Positions 17,473 through 26,854 of a DNA stretch of 59,340 nucleotides are shown one piece after another. The notes under the pieces were generated by a model. That model worked only from the letters and a program-made list of their open reading frames with translations. It made no database searches and was not told where the DNA came from. Source of the DNA: DASPJL01 sp035628645 (GTDB lineage Bacteria > Bacteroidota > Bacteroidia > Cytophagales > Cyclobacteriaceae). Position 1 is the first letter of the stretch, and each line of letters begins with the position of its first letter. The position numbers and the translations under genes are program-made. The stretch covers positions 1 through 59,340 of the forward strand of contig DASPJL010000044.1 in assembly GCA_035628645.1 (NCBI GenBank), given 5' to 3'.

Positions 17473-17473
17473 C

Positions 17474-17971
17474 ATGCTCCCTAAACTCGTATTAACCGAC
17501 ATAGACGGCGTTTGGACTGACGGCGGCATGTATTATGACCAGACGGGAAATGAATGGAAAAAATTTAACACCTCCGATAGCGCCGGTGTTTTGTTTTGTA
17601 AGCTACTAAAGATACCCGTCGGTATTATCACTGCAGAAAACACAGAAATCGTAGGCAGGAGGGCAGCAAAGCTAAAGGTTGATTACCTTTTTCAAGGTGC
17701 TCATAATAAACTTGAAATCGCTACACAGCTCTGCAAGGAATTAGGGATAGACCTAACAGAGGTTGCCTATATTGGAGATGACCTTGGAGATATCCAATTG
17801 TTAAAAGCGGTGGGAATCCCTGGCTCGCCTGCCAATGCTCCCCATTATGTTAAAAAGCATTCAAAGATTTTAACACTAAAAAGTGGTGGAGAAGGGGCTT
17901 TCAGGGAGTTTGTTGAAGTAATTGTAAATAAAGAAAATCTTTTGGAATTTGTTTTAGAAGGGTACCAGTAG
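17474..17971 (+). CDS. KdsC-like HAD phosphatase
   Basis: 165 residues, the size of tetrameric cap-less C0 HAD enzymes. LVLTDIDGVWTDGG contains the nucleophile and acid Asp9 and Asp11; AENTEIVGRRAAKL and YIGDDLGDIQLL (about 98-109) are the later HAD motifs. Family members dephosphorylate Kdo-8-phosphate, Kdn-9-phosphate or similar. It is separated from the NeuB-type gene by one base, so it should act on that product. No Kdo pathway genes surround it, so the dedicated role is preferred over kdsC itself. Confidence 0.87.
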   Translation: MLPKLVLTDIDGVWTDGGMYYDQTGNEWKKFNTSDSAGVLFCKLLKIPVGIITAENTEIVGRRAAKLKVDYLFQGAHNKLEIATQLCKELGIDLTEVAYIGDDLGDIQLLKAVGIPGSPANAPHYVKKHSKILTLKSGGEGAFREFVEVIVNKENLLEFVLEGYQ

Positions 17972-17973
17972 GA

Positions 17974-19104
17974 ATGCAGCGTAAATTATATTTTGAAAAT
18001 CTTGATGCTTTACGGACAATCGCATGCCTAACTGTAATAATCGGCCATACCTTAAAAGAAAACTTTTACAAGGTGGATGCCGGTGATTTCTTTAACAGAA
18101 TTTTACATCTGGTAAGCAGTGGTAATTTAGGAGTAGCTTTCTTTTTTTCCCTTAGCGGATATTTGATAACTTATCTAATATTAATAGAGAAGGAATCAAA
18201 GGGGAAATTTAGCTTAAAAAACTTTTATATCAGAAGAACATTAAGGATTTGGCCCCTATTTTTAACCGTAGTTATTTTCGGGCTATATCTTTATCCTTTT
18301 GTTAAGTCTTTACTGGGTATTTCAACCGAACTAGCGAACAGGCCCATATATTACTTCTTGTTTTTGAGCAATTTTGACCATTTGTATTTAAGTCAAAATA
18401 ATTTATTGGGGCAATCTGCTCTAATGCTTCATATTACCTGGTCTGTCGCCATAGAGGAGCAGTTTTATCTCATATGGCCATTATTGTTTTATATCTTCCC
18501 TTCTCAAGGGACCATATTTATTTTTTTGAGTGTAATTGCAGCTTCAATAATCTTCAAAATTACAAATATAAATGATGGTCATGTATTGTACTTTCATACC
18601 TTTTCTGTGATGGGCTATCTGGCTTTAGGAGGTTTATTAGGTTATTTTTCCTTTAATTCAACTCGTTTTATTTCTGTCATTGAAGGGCTTAATAAGAAGA
18701 TAATTCTTCTAGTTTACTTTATAGGATTGGGAGGATTACTTTACAGCGATTTAATTTTTTCATTTTATTATGGACCAGTTTTTTCTTATTTGTTTCAAGC
18801 AGTATTTTTTGGCTTTGTTATTTTAGAACAAAACTTTACAACTAACTCCCCATTAAAATTCAAACAAATCTACGTCTTTTCCATTCTCGGAAAGTACACC
18901 TACGGATTGTATCTGTTGCATCCTATCGGAATTCTTATTGTTTCAATAATCGTCCGCGTCTTGCATCTCGAGTATACTTCTTTTTATTTTGATCTATTAA
19001 GCTTCGGATTTGTGCTTCTTTTCTCTCTTGCGATTTCTTACGTGAGTTATCATTATTTTGAGTCTTACTTTCTTAAGCTAAAGCATAAATTTGCTTATAA
19101 TTAA
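17974..19104 (+). CDS. Acyltransferase family 3 (OafA/YrhL-like) membrane protein
   Basis: 376 residues with about ten membrane segments, a paralogue of the protein at 5967. Shared blocks: NLDALRTIACLTVIIGH (His24 probable catalytic residue), FFSLSGYLITYLILIEKES, FYIRRTLRIWPL, WSVAIEEQFYLIWPL, and a KYTYGLYLLHPIG block near the end. Predicted to O-acylate the growing polysaccharide. It follows the phosphatase by 2 bp and precedes the next glycosyltransferase by 4 bp, so it is part of the same transcript. Confidence 0.88.
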   Translation: MQRKLYFENLDALRTIACLTVIIGHTLKENFYKVDAGDFFNRILHLVSSGNLGVAFFFSLSGYLITYLILIEKESKGKFSLKNFYIRRTLRIWPLFLTVVIFGLYLYPFVKSLLGISTELANRPIYYFLFLSNFDHLYLSQNNLLGQSALMLHITWSVAIEEQFYLIWPLLFYIFPSQGTIFIFLSVIAASIIFKITNINDGHVLYFHTFSVMGYLALGGLLGYFSFNSTRFISVIEGLNKKIILLVYFIGLGGLLYSDLIFSFYYGPVFSYLFQAVFFGFVILEQNFTTNSPLKFKQIYVFSILGKYTYGLYLLHPIGILIVSIIVRVLHLEYTSFYFDLLSFGFVLLFSLAISYVSYHYFESYFLKLKHKFAYN

Positions 19105-19108
19105 AGAA

Positions 19109-20323
19109 ATGACGCAGGACACTTCTAAAAAAACAATATTACTGGTTTGGGGCTATGAAAGAAGAACCTGGATACATCCTTTTGAGGTTTTAAAAGATCA
19201 TTTTCATTTTGTTTATCTGAGATATATTCATGCCAGCGAAGAAGAGGTTTGCTTCACACAGGAAGAGAAAATATATTGGAGCCAATTTAAAAATGCAAAA
19301 GAAATTATAGAGAAAATACGGCCTGAAAAGGTGGTATTCATGAGTATTTATAACGGCTTAGATATTGCTTTAAATTCAGTTTGCAAAAAATATAAAATCC
19401 CAACTTACATCCTTCAGCATGGCTTGTTTACTACTTACGAAGATTATAGAGCAAGGGAAATCTATTATAAAAAGGCAGGGGTAAAAATTCCTGAAAATCA
19501 TGCCTTAACCGCTTCGAAAGAACAATTCAGCAGCCTGGCCTTTATCAAAAATTCTTTAAGTATAAAGGATATGTTTTCAATATGGAAACTGCCCTTGTAT
19601 TATTATTTGCAAAAAAAGGAAAGTAGCCTTTATGCCTCCCGAAATGCGCGGTTCAGTCAAAGGACACCCGACTACTACATCTGTTATTCAAAAAGGAATG
19701 CACGCATTCACATTCAACTTGATAATGCTGGTGACGAAAAGTTCAAATATATAGGCAACCCGGAATTTGATGATTATTTTAAATCAACTTATCAAGCCAC
19801 GTCAATTTCTAATTATTATCTTCATATTGACCAGGCATTTGCCGGGAATAGGTTTGGAGAAAATATAGTAAGCAAGGAACAAATGATTGATTTCCTTGAG
19901 AAGCTGAATCGCTTTTGTGTATCCAAAACCGCTAAGCTTGTTGTAAAATTGCATCCGGAAAACTATAAAAGTGAGTGGCTTCCACAGCATGAGAATATAG
20001 TTTATATTAAAGAAACCAATGAAATGATTGCTTTAATTAAAAATGCTTCAGGTTGTTTTGGTTTCTTTTCAACACTCCTCCTTCCTGCTGTTTATTTTAA
20101 TACACTGATCCTGTTTAAAATGAGCGAATCAGATTTTCAAAAAGATATACAAGAAAGGGGATTGGCGCTTTTGCTCAACTTTCATGATTTTGATGAGAAA
20201 GCAATTGATTTCAATCAGGTGATTAAAAATAGGGAGGCGTTGAATAAGTTTGAGGAGGAATATTTTTATAAAACCGATGGAGACTCCTTAGGGAGATTGA
20301 GAGTTATATTAAATAGTAATTGA
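19109..20323 (+). CDS. Capsule-type glycosyltransferase (polysialyltransferase/CDP-glycerol-like)
   Basis: 404 residues from the ATG at 19109 (an in-frame TTG at 19091 would overlap the previous gene and is less likely). There are no membrane segments. YILQHGLF around 104-111 and VVKLHPENY with His282 are the two His-containing motifs shared by capsule GT-B enzymes of the polysialyltransferase and CDP-glycerophosphotransferase type (QHG and K.HP). Its place just after the nonulosonate genes suggests it transfers that CMP-activated sugar; this is inference from motif plus context. Confidence 0.6.
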   Translation: MTQDTSKKTILLVWGYERRTWIHPFEVLKDHFHFVYLRYIHASEEEVCFTQEEKIYWSQFKNAKEIIEKIRPEKVVFMSIYNGLDIALNSVCKKYKIPTYILQHGLFTTYEDYRAREIYYKKAGVKIPENHALTASKEQFSSLAFIKNSLSIKDMFSIWKLPLYYYLQKKESSLYASRNARFSQRTPDYYICYSKRNARIHIQLDNAGDEKFKYIGNPEFDDYFKSTYQATSISNYYLHIDQAFAGNRFGENIVSKEQMIDFLEKLNRFCVSKTAKLVVKLHPENYKSEWLPQHENIVYIKETNEMIALIKNASGCFGFFSTLLLPAVYFNTLILFKMSESDFQKDIQERGLALLLNFHDFDEKAIDFNQVIKNREALNKFEEEYFYKTDGDSLGRLRVILNSN

Positions 20324-20324
20324 A

Positions 20325-21386
20325 TTGAAAAAGATTAAAGTTTTTCTAGGAGGATACATTAATAGCACAAATTCTCAAAATTTAAGCTGTAAAGCCCTCG
20401 CAAACTATATTGATAAGGACAAATTTTCTGTACTAACGCTTGAAGCATACAATGGCAACCTTAAAAGGGAAAAAAATGAAAGCGTTATTTCCTTTTATTG
20501 CTTTTATCCGGCCAAGATATCGTCTTATTTAGGGTTTTTATGGGGAATATGGAATTGCGATGTAGCTTTTTTGCCCAGAGGCAATCATTATAAATGGATT
20601 AGATTTTTATTGAAACTCTTCAAAAAAAGGAGCTTTAAAACTATTGAGAATGTATTAGATGAAACTGTCCTTCCAAGTGTAGCAGCAGTTTATGGAAGTA
20701 TTGAAGACATTAAGGAGGGCTATGCCATGTGTGACAGGCTTTATTCTCTATCCCGCTATATGAAGGATTATAATTATACAAAATTCGGGATAAAATCCGA
20801 AGAGGCAATTCTTAACTTGGCTACAGATACCAGTGATTTTATTAATAAAAATAAAAATGTTTCCGAATTAAAGAATATCATTTTTATCGGGAACGATATG
20901 ATTCGCAAGGGAATATCAGATTATTTAAAAGTTGCTGAAAATTTTCCCGATCTCAATTTTCATATCGTAGGTTCGGGCTTAAACCAATTCGATGTAAATA
21001 ACTATGTTTCAAGTCATAATCTTAAGAATATAATATATCATGGAATAATTGGGCATAAAGAATTAAAAGGGCTTCTTAAAGAAGTAGATCTTCATATTCT
21101 TCCGTCCCGCTCAGAAGGCTTTCCAAAAGTAATCGTCGAAACTGCTGCTGCAGGAATTCCCTCAATCGTATATCCCGACTATGGTGCAGAAGAATGGATT
21201 ACAACCTGGAAAGATGGGGTAATTGTAAATACGACGGATGATATTGAATTGGCTTTAGGGAAACTTAAAGAAACTCCTAATCTACTTAAAGATTTGTCGA
21301 GAAATGCAATGGAGTTTTCCAGGAAGTATGATATAAAAAGTGTGATTTCTGATTATGAAAATATAATTCAAGAGTTGGTCCTTTAG
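20325..21386 (+). CDS. Glycosyltransferase family 4 (GT-B fold)
   Basis: 353 residues. The C-terminal lobe has IIFIGNDMIRKGISDYL (nucleotide-sugar lobe start), LNFHIVGSG, and SEGFPKVIVETAAAGIP, a classical E-x7-E motif. The start is TTG at 20325, one base after the preceding stop; the product begins MKKIKVFLGGY, as usual for the family. Acceptor and donor unknown. Confidence 0.85.
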   Translation: MKKIKVFLGGYINSTNSQNLSCKALANYIDKDKFSVLTLEAYNGNLKREKNESVISFYCFYPAKISSYLGFLWGIWNCDVAFLPRGNHYKWIRFLLKLFKKRSFKTIENVLDETVLPSVAAVYGSIEDIKEGYAMCDRLYSLSRYMKDYNYTKFGIKSEEAILNLATDTSDFINKNKNVSELKNIIFIGNDMIRKGISDYLKVAENFPDLNFHIVGSGLNQFDVNNYVSSHNLKNIIYHGIIGHKELKGLLKEVDLHILPSRSEGFPKVIVETAAAGIPSIVYPDYGAEEWITTWKDGVIVNTTDDIELALGKLKETPNLLKDLSRNAMEFSRKYDIKSVISDYENIIQELVL

Positions 21387-21397
21387 AAGCGATTTCT

Positions 21398-22462
21398 ATG
21401 ATGAAGCCGTTAGTATCTGTTATTATTCCTTCTTTCAATAGGGCAAACGTCATAGGAGAAACAATTGAATCCCTGATAAAACAAAGTTATGCCAACTGGG
21501 AAGCAATAATTGTGGATGATGGGTCTGCTGATAATTCCTTAGAAGTAATAGAAGGTTTTTCCAAATATGATTCAAGAATACACTGTTTTAAAAGAAATAG
21601 AATGCCCAAAGGCGCACCAGTTTGTAGAAATATAGGAATTGAAAAAGCACAAGGACATTTTATTGTTTTTCTTGATTCTGATGATGTGTTGGCGCCCTGG
21701 TGCTTGGAATCAAGGATTTCGATAATGCAAGGTGATTCATCACTTGATTTTGCCGTTTTTCCTGTTCTTTTATTTAATAAAGTGCCGGGAGATCTTAATA
21801 TTTTATGGAATTCTTTTAATGAGAAGAATGATTTAGAGAGATTTCTTGGATCCGACGTTCCATGGCAGACAAGTTCACCCATGTGGAAGAAGATTTCTTT
21901 AGCATCTCATAGATGGGACGAAGAGGCTTTATCCTGGCAGGATTGGGAATTTCATATTAAGACGTTGTTAAAGGGGTTTAAATATAAAAAAATAGAAACA
22001 TTGCCAGATTGCTTCATTCGCAGAGGTGAATCTGAAAGAATCAGTATTAATAACAGGACTGAAGAAAGAGTAAAAGGGTTAGAAAGAACCTTTATTAAAG
22101 TTGCAAGAGAACTAAAAGTTCATAATTCACAAGAAAAATTTAAAAATCTATTAGCAGGCGATTTTTTTATTTTTTCGGAAAATATCATTGATTCACGCTT
22201 GAAAATAAATCCTCTCAAATTTTATCAAAATGCAATTTCTTTACAACTAATTTCAGGGCATTTATACTTTCGTTCGAAGCAGTATTTAAAACTCTTATTT
22301 ATCCTTAATAAAAGTAAGTTACCATTGCTTCCAGGTTTACTATATCGGAGCGCTCGATTGTTACTTCCAAAATATCTGGTGAGAAGAGAAACTACATTTT
22401 CAAGAGTTGAATTAAATATTAATGATTATAAAATATTGCAAAAGAAGCTGGAGGAAGTGTAA
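21398..22462 (+). CDS. Glycosyltransferase family 2 (GT-A fold)
   Basis: 354 residues. The first ~110 residues are a textbook GT2 core: VSVIIPSFNRANVIGETI, IIVDDGSADNS (DDGS at 40-43), CRNIGIEKAQG and VFLDSDD as the metal-binding DXD. The C-terminal ~130 residues are not obviously catalytic and contain no clear membrane segment. It is the only GT-A enzyme recognised in the island. The next gene's ATG overlaps its TAA stop by one base. Confidence 0.88.
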   Translation: MMKPLVSVIIPSFNRANVIGETIESLIKQSYANWEAIIVDDGSADNSLEVIEGFSKYDSRIHCFKRNRMPKGAPVCRNIGIEKAQGHFIVFLDSDDVLAPWCLESRISIMQGDSSLDFAVFPVLLFNKVPGDLNILWNSFNEKNDLERFLGSDVPWQTSSPMWKKISLASHRWDEEALSWQDWEFHIKTLLKGFKYKKIETLPDCFIRRGESERISINNRTEERVKGLERTFIKVARELKVHNSQEKFKNLLAGDFFIFSENIIDSRLKINPLKFYQNAISLQLISGHLYFRSKQYLKLLFILNKSKLPLLPGLLYRSARLLLPKYLVRRETTFSRVELNINDYKILQKKLEEV

Positions 22463-23556
22463 TGACAAAAGTTCTACAAATTCTTTATAGCGGTTTGGGA
22501 GGCCATGGAAGTGTGGCATTTTCTTTAATAGAAGGGGATAAAAATAAAAGGCTTGACCATAGGATGCTTTTTTATGGTATTGAAGAATTAAGGGAGGAAT
22601 ATCAAACAAAGTGTATTCAATATGCTGTTCCTTTTCACTCGGTTAAAAAAAAACAAGGAATAGATATCGGATCTTATTTTAAAATATACCTCGCTTTGAA
22701 GAGGAGTACTCCGGACGTAATTTTGATGCATAGTGTAAACCTTATAGTTGTGGGCGTTTTTTATAGAATTTTCAACAATTGTAAGTTGGTAGTAGTGGAA
22801 CACAATGCCAATCAAATAAAAAGAAAAAGTGAATGGTTGTGGAGTCTGTTGTCTTTGGTGTTTGCTTCTAAAGTTATATATCTAACTGAAAAATATAAGC
22901 TAGAGATTAAGGATACACTTTCACTGTTCTACCGAGAAAAAAAAGTAGAGGTTATACAAAACGGCATTAACCTGAACAAATTCAAAAAGACAGAAAAAAG
23001 AAGTAGTGAAGAAATTAATTTGGTGATGCAGTCCCGTTTTTCACCATCCTCGAAAGACCATGAAACTTTAATTTATGCTTTTGCAGGTTTAAAAAAAAAG
23101 CTTTCAATGAAATTTAAAGTAAAACTGATTCTTGCTGGGGATGGAGAGAATAGAAAGAATATGGAGGAATTGGTCCAAAACCTTAGTTTAAGCAAATCGG
23201 TGATTTTTCCGGGAATGTTAAACGAGAAAGCATTAATTGAACTGCTCGCTAATACAGATATTTATGTTCATTCCTCTATTGCTGAAACGATGAGTACTGC
23301 CATCATGCAAGCCTTGGCCTTCGGTTTACCAATTATAGCAACTGACATTCCTGGCATAAACAATATGATAGAACACAAGTTTAATGGTTTACTTTTTAGG
23401 CCAGGGGATAGAGAAGGGTTATTGAAACTATTAGTAAACCTTATAGAAAATAAAGAAGAAAGATCCACGCTAAAAAAAAATGCCAGGACATATGCCGATG
23501 AACATTTGTCTAGTGAATCGATGTTTAACAGATATTATAGTTTATTAATGAATTAG
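22462..23556 (+). CDS. Glycosyltransferase family 4 (GT-B fold)
   Basis: 364 residues. The N-terminus MTKVLQILYSGLGGHGSV has the glycine-rich GT4 loop; EVIQNGINLNKF, VKLILAGDGENR and the SSIAETMSTAIMQALAFG region (Glu at about 275, with Gln where the second Glu of E-x7-E usually stands) place it in the family. Last gene of the long plus-strand run. Its stop overlaps the stop of the convergent methyltransferase gene by 4 bases, leaving no room for a dedicated terminator. Confidence 0.87.
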   Translation: MTKVLQILYSGLGGHGSVAFSLIEGDKNKRLDHRMLFYGIEELREEYQTKCIQYAVPFHSVKKKQGIDIGSYFKIYLALKRSTPDVILMHSVNLIVVGVFYRIFNNCKLVVVEHNANQIKRKSEWLWSLLSLVFASKVIYLTEKYKLEIKDTLSLFYREKKVEVIQNGINLNKFKKTEKRSSEEINLVMQSRFSPSSKDHETLIYAFAGLKKKLSMKFKVKLILAGDGENRKNMEELVQNLSLSKSVIFPGMLNEKALIELLANTDIYVHSSIAETMSTAIMQALAFGLPIIATDIPGINNMIEHKFNGLLFRPGDREGLLKLLVNLIENKEERSTLKKNARTYADEHLSSESMFNRYYSLLMN

Positions 23557-24467
23557 CTGATACCCTTCTGTCCTATGGCATGCCAGTAAGGTTCCCGCTC
23601 AGAAAATTGAATATTTGTCAACCCGCAAGCTGTCATCATTTTCCCTATTTCCTCTTTTGAAAATCTCTGTTCTAAAGAAGTCCCGAATCTATCCAACGCA
23701 TCATTTCTTATGATGTGAAAAGAAGTATCCTTATAAAAGGACAAAGGAAGGTAATGAACATACCTTTTTAGAATTGGTATCTTATTTATCAGTTTAGATA
23801 ATAAAACAAAAGGGCCATATATAAAAAAGGCAATAAGATCACAAAATAAATTTTTTAAACCCTGCGGCAGCTTAGAAACAATACTCCTTACAATATTGGA
23901 GGCATAAAAAAGCGACTTAAATATTCTTCCTCTATTATCTAAAGCATAATATAAATAAACAAGGAAATGGCCTCCCGGTTTTACTTTTTTCACACATTGT
24001 TTCATAGCCTCCGCTGTGTTAGGAATATGATGCAACACTCCTAAACTAAAGACCAGGTCAAATGAATTATCTTCGAAGGGCATAGCATCTACCCCTGCTT
24101 TACTAATTCTAACGTTGGGCACATTTTCAAGAAGCTTCGAGGCGGCGAATACAGCTTCACTAGGATCTATCGCCTCGATCGATTTTACCTTGCCAGACAA
24201 ATATTTACTCCATCTGCCTGTTCCACAGCCTACGTCCAAAACCAATGTATTTTTATTTAAAATATTCTTTGCTATATCAAAATACTGATCTCCTATCTGG
24301 TCAATTTCCTTATCTTCAAAATTATTAAACCTACTCCATTCATTCCCAAATGAATTAACAACCTCCCAATCTATGTTCTTATTTTGGTTTTCATCAAAAA
24401 TGTGGATGTTTTTATTCCCTACATTAAGAGTTGTTGCAGGATTTGTTTTAAAATTTAAAAAAGTCAT
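23553..24467 (-). CDS. Class I SAM-dependent methyltransferase (UbiE/Methyltransf_11-like)
   Basis: 304 residues. VLDVGCGTGRWSKYL near 77-91 is motif I, EAIDPSEAVFAASKLL contains the acidic ribose-binding residue, DAMPFEDNSFDLVFSLGVLH and VKPGGHFLVYLYYA are motifs II-IV. The N-terminal ~50 residues resemble the extension seen in methyltransferases of glycan loci. It is encoded against the surrounding glycosyltransferases with its own promoter region at 24468-24523. Substrate unknown; a sugar or lipid-linked glycan is likely from context. Confidence 0.85.
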   Translation of the reverse strand: MTFLNFKTNPATTLNVGNKNIHIFDENQNKNIDWEVVNSFGNEWSRFNNFEDKEIDQIGDQYFDIAKNILNKNTLVLDVGCGTGRWSKYLSGKVKSIEAIDPSEAVFAASKLLENVPNVRISKAGVDAMPFEDNSFDLVFSLGVLHHIPNTAEAMKQCVKKVKPGGHFLVYLYYALDNRGRIFKSLFYASNIVRSIVSKLPQGLKNLFCDLIAFFIYGPFVLLSKLINKIPILKRYVHYLPLSFYKDTSFHIIRNDALDRFGTSLEQRFSKEEIGKMMTACGLTNIQFSEREPYWHAIGQKGIS

Positions 24468-24523
24468 TTAATAGTTATGAAAGGTCTGGAGACTATATTT
24501 GTTTTGAAGATTGTAAAAATATA

Positions 24524-25660
24524 ATGAAAGTTTTAATTGTTCAAAAGATTGCAGGAATATCAGGATCTGAAAATTACCTTTTAAACCTTATGCCTGCTTT
24601 ATCTGAAAGAGGTGTCGAGGTGGAATTCCTCGGTTTATTTGAAGAAAGAAGTAAAAGATCTATCGAACCATTGTTGGAAAAATTAAGCGCTTTAAAAGTA
24701 AAATTCCACTTGGTTGCTGTTGGAGTATATCCTTCCCTTAAACCATTAATGGACATACGGAAGCTAATTAAGAATGGAAAATTTGATCTGGTTCATACTA
24801 ATTTAATTCACGCTGATCTATTCATAGTTCTTACTAAGATTCTTTTTTTACAGAAACTAAAAATCGTTTCCGGAAAGCATGGATTTGATGAAAATTATAC
24901 AAAACAATATGGATTTACAATCAAGAAGGGTTTCAAAAATTTTTATGTGATAATAGCAAAATTTTGCGAACGATTTATAGACAGGTCGTATTGTATTTCA
25001 AAGGGAATTTTGAATGTTTTTGAAGGGCTAGGGATCTCAAAGAAAGCGAAAATAGATTTAATCTATTACGGATTTGATTTTAACCATCAGATATTTCCCT
25101 CCTTTTCCCTTAGAAAGACCTCCAAACAGTTGTTAATTGTAGGAAGGTTGGTTCCCTACAAGGGCCATGAATTCGCAATAAGGGCCATGACTTCAGTGAT
25201 ATCAAAACATAAAGAAGCGAATCTTACAATTGTTGGTGGAGGTGCCTATGAAATGTATCTAAAAAAATTAGTAAAGGAACTTAATTTGGAAAAGTACGTC
25301 TCTTTTGAAGGACATCAAAGCAACGTAATTGAATATATTTATAATTCTGATATATTAATTGTCCCCTCCATAGCTGAGGGTTTTGGAATTGTTTTTTTAG
25401 AAGCTTTTAGTCAAAAAAAACCTGTAGTAGCTTTTGATGTTCCTGCAGCAAATGAAATAATTGAGCCTGATCTTTCTGGTATTTTAGTGAAGCCTTATGA
25501 GGTGGAAGCCTTGGCAAATTCCTTAGTTTCACTCCTGGAGTCTCCAGAAAAAATGAAAGCCTATGGAGAAAGAGGCTTTTCCATGCTTGCTTCGTATTAT
25601 AATCTTTCGAGGATGGTTAATGAAACTGTAGCGTTTTATGGAAAGGCTATTGAGAATTAA
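24524..25660 (+). CDS. Glycosyltransferase family 4 (GT-B fold)
   Basis: 378 residues. GISGSENYLLNLMPALSERG is the N-terminal GT4 loop; IVGRLVPYKGHEFAIRAM begins the C-terminal lobe; PSIAEGFGIVFLEAFSQ contains the canonical E-x7-E motif. It is divergent from the methyltransferase at 23553-24467, sharing a 56-bp promoter gap, and convergent with the acyltransferase at 25675. It is isolated from the main glycosyltransferase run, consistent with stepwise assembly of the island. Confidence 0.88.
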   Translation: MKVLIVQKIAGISGSENYLLNLMPALSERGVEVEFLGLFEERSKRSIEPLLEKLSALKVKFHLVAVGVYPSLKPLMDIRKLIKNGKFDLVHTNLIHADLFIVLTKILFLQKLKIVSGKHGFDENYTKQYGFTIKKGFKNFYVIIAKFCERFIDRSYCISKGILNVFEGLGISKKAKIDLIYYGFDFNHQIFPSFSLRKTSKQLLIVGRLVPYKGHEFAIRAMTSVISKHKEANLTIVGGGAYEMYLKKLVKELNLEKYVSFEGHQSNVIEYIYNSDILIVPSIAEGFGIVFLEAFSQKKPVVAFDVPAANEIIEPDLSGILVKPYEVEALANSLVSLLESPEKMKAYGERGFSMLASYYNLSRMVNETVAFYGKAIEN

Positions 25661-25674
25661 TTTAATAAAAAAAA

Positions 25675-26832
25675 TTATCCTGTTTTTTTAAGTATTTTAA
25701 CAGGTGATACTTGCTCTTTTGAGAAAAGCATTCTACTTAATACTTTGGATGCTGGAAGTTCTATCTTTTTATGTATAAGAAACGAAATAGATAAAGTAAT
25801 TAAAACTACAGGTATTACTACAATCTCCTGGTAAGCTGTAAGACCAAGGATATTGGAAACATATAGAATTAGAATTATTCCGAGGTTCTGATGTAAAAGG
25901 TAAAGGGGATAACTGGCTAAACCTATCTGCTTAAATGGGGCAATGGAGAATGGTTTTAGTAAAGATTGCCAATAAATAAAAATCAGAAATAAGCCTATAA
26001 AGAATATCACAAAGACCTTTTCTACCCAATCGTTTTTTATCATTTCAACAAAAAACAACTGAATAATCGCATATGCCGCTATTGCAACAATTAAATATGG
26101 CCTTACCTTAATTTTATTATACAAATGGTAAAATAAAATTCCCAAAGTAAACAGCAAAATGTACTGTGGAAATAAAAGGAAATTCACCAGTTGGGTTAAT
26201 AGTGACAAACCTGGTAAAGAATCAGGAGACATTGCTTTCTGAATGAAAAAGACTTGAAAGATTAAGGCTAAACCAACAAGTACAGTCCAGTTTCTTACAA
26301 AATTGCCTCTACTGTAATAAAACAAAATGGCTGATAGAAAATAAAACTTAACTTCGACAGCCAGCGACCAATACACTCCATCTATATATCCTAATTTCAG
26401 CCCAAATACTTTTTCCCATAATGAAGGTTCTGTGAAAGTTAGGCTCGGAAGAAAATACGATAATGGACGATGAAAGGAAGGGAAATAATTGTATTGATCG
26501 ATCAACCGTACCAATACAAACGTTAATACGGAACAAAATAAAATCGGGGGAAACAAACGGATAAAGCGTTTAAGAATAAACACTTTAAGGTTACCGCATT
26601 TTTCCAACGACATAAATATTACAAATCCCGAAATAATAAAAAAGAGTTCTACACCTAAGTATCCATATTTGAACAGGGTTACCTCTGCATATTTGTTTCC
26701 GTAAGGGTAAAAATTACTTTGAATATTAGGCTGGGTAAAAAGAGAAAAGTAATGCGCCAGCATTACCATAGAGATTGCTAAAAATCTAAATAAATCAAGG
26801 ATATCTATTCTATGGTTTAAGTCTCTTTGCAT
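25675..26832 (-). CDS. Acyltransferase family 3 membrane protein
   Basis: 385 residues, about ten membrane segments. RIDILDLFRFLAISMVMLAH with the conserved His near residue 27, LFFIISGFVIFMSLEKC, FILKRFIRLFPPILFCS and VYWSLAVEVKFYFLSA identify the family. It belongs to a different subgroup from the two other acyltransferases in the island (5967, 17974), which are closer to each other. It is transcribed with, and downstream of, the membrane protein at 26855. Confidence 0.88.
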   Translation of the reverse strand: MQRDLNHRIDILDLFRFLAISMVMLAHYFSLFTQPNIQSNFYPYGNKYAEVTLFKYGYLGVELFFIISGFVIFMSLEKCGNLKVFILKRFIRLFPPILFCSVLTFVLVRLIDQYNYFPSFHRPLSYFLPSLTFTEPSLWEKVFGLKLGYIDGVYWSLAVEVKFYFLSAILFYYSRGNFVRNWTVLVGLALIFQVFFIQKAMSPDSLPGLSLLTQLVNFLLFPQYILLFTLGILFYHLYNKIKVRPYLIVAIAAYAIIQLFFVEMIKNDWVEKVFVIFFIGLFLIFIYWQSLLKPFSIAPFKQIGLASYPLYLLHQNLGIILILYVSNILGLTAYQEIVVIPVVLITLSISFLIHKKIELPASKVLSRMLFSKEQVSPVKILKKTG

Positions 26833-26854
26833 TTCTTGAAAAGTTATTTATGAG

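Noticed and set aside
19091..19108. TTG start for the capsule-type glycosyltransferase
   Set aside because: It would overlap the previous gene and the first six residues have no family support; the ATG at 19109 fits better.
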